The position numbers were made by a program, and so were the translations under genes. Shown piece after piece: positions 5,529-7,157 of a stretch of DNA of 7,157 bases. Each line of letters starts with the position of its first letter. Positions within the stretch are counted from its first letter, which is position 1. The DNA comes from an uncultured Collinsella sp. (GTDB taxonomy: Bacteria > Actinomycetota > Coriobacteriia > Coriobacteriales > Coriobacteriaceae). The notes beneath the pieces were generated by a model. That model saw only the letters and a list, made by a program, of their open reading frames with translations. It searched no databases and was not told the DNA's origin. The stretch is taken from contig USHR01000098.1 of assembly GCA_900554495.1 (NCBI GenBank), positions 1-7,157 of the forward strand, in the 5' to 3' direction.

Positions 5529-6842
5529 ATGAGTTTGGGAAAGCTGACCGTTAACGGCCGCCAGGACGGCTTTTTGTGCGAGGGCAAGCCGTTCTTTTGG
5601 TTTGCCGATACGTGCTGGAGTGCATTTACGAGCATCGCCGAGGACGACTGGGACTACTATCTGACCCGTCGTGCCGAGCAGGGCATGAACGTGCTGCAGA
5701 TCAATACACTGCCGCAGTGGGATCGCTGCTGCCCCGACTTGGGCGTTTGGCCCTATGCCAGCGAGGATGGCGTGCACTTTGATTGGTCCCGCCCCAACCA
5801 GGCGTACTGGGATCGCGCTGCTGCCATGTGCCGCGCTGCCGTCGAGCACGGCATTCGTCCGGCGCTCGTGCTTATGTGGTGCAACTACGTGCCCGGTACC
5901 TGGGGCGCCAAGATTGCCGAGCATTGCGGTGCTGAGACTATGCCGCGCGAGGAGGTCCGCGCCCACGTTGCCCGCGTCGTCGAGAACCTGGGCGAGTTCG
6001 ACCCCGTCTACGTGGTGACGGGCGATACCGACTTTACCAGCGACGAGGCGATCGCCTATTACGAGGATGCCCTCGACGAAGTTGTCAAACGCGCGCCCGA
6101 GGCGTTGCGCGCCATGCATATCAACCGCGGCAACCGCACCATTCCGTCACAGTACCTGGACCGTCTGGACTTTTATATGTTCCAGCCCGGTCACAACTAC
6201 GAGGGTCAGCCCGAGGCCTGGCGCCTGCCGCAGGACTTTATCGCCAACTATCCCAAAAAGCCGATGGTCAACTCCGAGCCCTGTTACGAGCAGATGGGTG
6301 CGTCGCGCAACGTGTACTGGCGCTTCACCGCGCAGGACTGCCGCGCGAGTGTGTGGTCGTCGATCCTTGCCGGTGCGAGCGCCGGCGTGACCTATGGCGC
6401 GCACGGCGTTTGGAACTGGCAGACCAGCAAGAGTCAGGGCTCGGTGCTGGGCGAGGGCTTCGACATGCCGTTTCGCTGGCAGGAGTGCCTGCAATTTGCG
6501 GGCGTTTGGGACTTTGGCGCGATCGAGCATGTGCTTGCCGGCCTGGGCGCTACGGCTAGCGACGACGCACTTGCCGTGGTCCCCGCGCAGGAGCTTCTCG
6601 ATGATGCGCGCGAGGCCATTCGCGTGGCGCGCGTTGGCGATCGCGTCGTCACGTACCTGCCGCGCACCACGGCGCTCAAGTTTAAGCTCGACGGCGCGCG
6701 CTGCTGGACGGCGACGGTCCTCGACATGGAGGACAAGCGCATCGCCAAGCTGCCCGTCCGCGACAACGGTGACGGCACCGTGCGCGTGGCTCAGCATCCC
6801 TTTGAGCACGACGCGCTGGTGATCCTGGCCCCCGGGCGCTAA
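5529..6842 (+). CDS. DUF4038 (apiosidase-like, GH140-related) glycoside hydrolase
   Basis: The product is 437 residues. KPFFWFADTCWSAF (20-33) and YYLTRRAEQGMNVLQ (43-57) are the hallmark opening of the DUF4038 TIM-barrel domain. GDTD (165-168) and NSEPCYE (248-254, E250) fall where the catalytic Asp and Glu of GH140 enzymes lie. AGASAGVTYGAHGVWNW (281-297) is the conserved end of the barrel. About 345-437 fits the small beta-domain (collagen-binding-2-like) that usually follows. It should cut a glycosidic bond; apiose is the substrate of a characterised relative, but many family members are untested, so specificity is open. No signal peptide is seen, so it probably acts in the cytoplasm on material imported by the neighbouring PTS. 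An alternative GTG start at 5463 would extend the N-terminus by 22 residues. It lies 210 bases after the PTS stop, beyond a terminator. Confidence 0.88.
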   Translation: MSLGKLTVNGRQDGFLCEGKPFFWFADTCWSAFTSIAEDDWDYYLTRRAEQGMNVLQINTLPQWDRCCPDLGVWPYASEDGVHFDWSRPNQAYWDRAAAMCRAAVEHGIRPALVLMWCNYVPGTWGAKIAEHCGAETMPREEVRAHVARVVENLGEFDPVYVVTGDTDFTSDEAIAYYEDALDEVVKRAPEALRAMHINRGNRTIPSQYLDRLDFYMFQPGHNYEGQPEAWRLPQDFIANYPKKPMVNSEPCYEQMGASRNVYWRFTAQDCRASVWSSILAGASAGVTYGAHGVWNWQTSKSQGSVLGEGFDMPFRWQECLQFAGVWDFGAIEHVLAGLGATASDDALAVVPAQELLDDAREAIRVARVGDRVVTYLPRTTALKFKLDGARCWTATVLDMEDKRIAKLPVRDNGDGTVRVAQHPFEHDALVILAPGR

Positions 6843-6885
6843 CGGCTCTACTCCAACATTTACAACCCAGTCCCTTTCATGAGGT

Positions 6886-6945
6886 TGCGACGGAATGGTT
6901 CCTGCATGACGGCTTTAAGCTGCCAAGGGGAGCCATTCCGTCGCA
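6886..6945 (+). repeat. 17-bp inverted repeat hairpin after the glycosidase gene
   Basis: The arms 6886-6902 and 6929-6945 are complementary at 16 of 17 positions, the exception being a wobble pair. The 26-base interior can form a small GCTT/AAGC stem. It begins 43 bases after the glycosidase stop and runs directly into the REP-like copy. No U-tract follows, so it may be a transcript-end stabiliser or part of a composite repeat rather than an intrinsic terminator. Confidence 0.65.
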
Positions 6946-6996
6946 CTCATTGGGGACGTACTTAAATGAGCGGTAGTTGGAGACACTCCTTGTCGA
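6944..6996 (+). repeat. REP-like repeat, right copy
   Basis: It matches 199-251 in direct orientation at 48 of 53 positions. The internal inverted repeat is reduced to CTCATT/AATGAG because of a T-to-C change at 6971. Like the left copy it lies beyond the 3' end of a cassette gene. Confidence 0.6.
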
Positions 6997-7157
6997 GCTA
7001 GAGGTCGCGCGTGTCCCTTCTGGTCCATGCGGCTAAAAATCGCGGCGTGATGTGAACGGCTGGGGTCAAATTTGCAGCATTTCGAGCTCGGCTTCGATAT
7101 TGAGATTGGTTCTTTATTAAAATGGAATTCCAGACAATTGAGCGGCCGGGGGTTAAC

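Larger units (their letters stand above)
6843..7157. other. Right-end intergenic region
   Basis: This 315-base stretch has no supported gene. It contains the hairpin at 6886-6945, the right REP-like copy at 6944-6996, and further sequence that is AT-richer toward the end. On the minus strand a frame of 15 residues (LNIEAELEMLQI at its end, stop at 7066-7068) looks like a protein tail but is preceded by stop codons. On the plus strand ATG at 7122 opens a frame running off the edge, with no ribosome site. Confidence 0.5.

Noticed and set aside
5472..6119. Minus-strand open frames inside the glycosidase gene (also 6147-6809)
   Set aside because: They are shadows of a well-supported DUF4038 gene and show no domain of their own.
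1..7157. CRISPR array, tRNA or rRNA genes
   Set aside because: I saw no regularly spaced repeats and no recognisable tRNA or rRNA sequence on either strand.

Overview
The window looks like chromosomal DNA of a high-GC gut actinobacterium, most likely a Coriobacteriia member such as Collinsella. The grounds are GC-rich codon use with strong GGAGG-type ribosome sites, a Glc-family PTS permease, and carbohydrate enzymes of the kind found in intestinal glycan users. The genus is an inference from overall character, not a database match.

Layout. Bases 1-53 (minus) are the first 17 codons of a small zinc-ribbon protein resembling DUF4428 proteins. Bases 54-285 have no supported gene and hold a REP-like repeat. 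On the minus strand, a nucleoside-hydrolase-like DUF1593 protein (286-1797) follows a serine esterase with an extra N-terminal domain (2064-3401). The 266 bp between them carry a 127-bp near-perfect palindrome. A long 490-bp divergent control region (3402-3891) is crowded with dyads and with six copies of GTAAAC/GTTTAC. On the plus strand come a PTS EIIBC permease broken by a -1 frameshift (3892-5318), a clear Rho-independent terminator (5359-5393), and a DUF4038/GH140-like glycosidase (5529-6842). The last 315 bp hold a hairpin and a second, directly oriented copy of the REP-like repeat, so the cassette is bracketed by the same 53-bp element.

How the genes may work together. The permease would import and phosphorylate a sugar or small oligosaccharide. 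The esterase could remove an acyl group, the DUF4038 enzyme could cut a glycosidic bond, and the DUF1593 protein could act on a further glycosyl linkage. None of the three enzymes shows a signal peptide, so they probably work in the cytoplasm on the imported compound. The substrate cannot be read from sequence. The shared TAAAC-type motifs suggest one LacI/GalR-type regulator, but no regulator gene lies in the window.

The frameshift means the cassette is either decaying or the sequence is one G short at about 4820.
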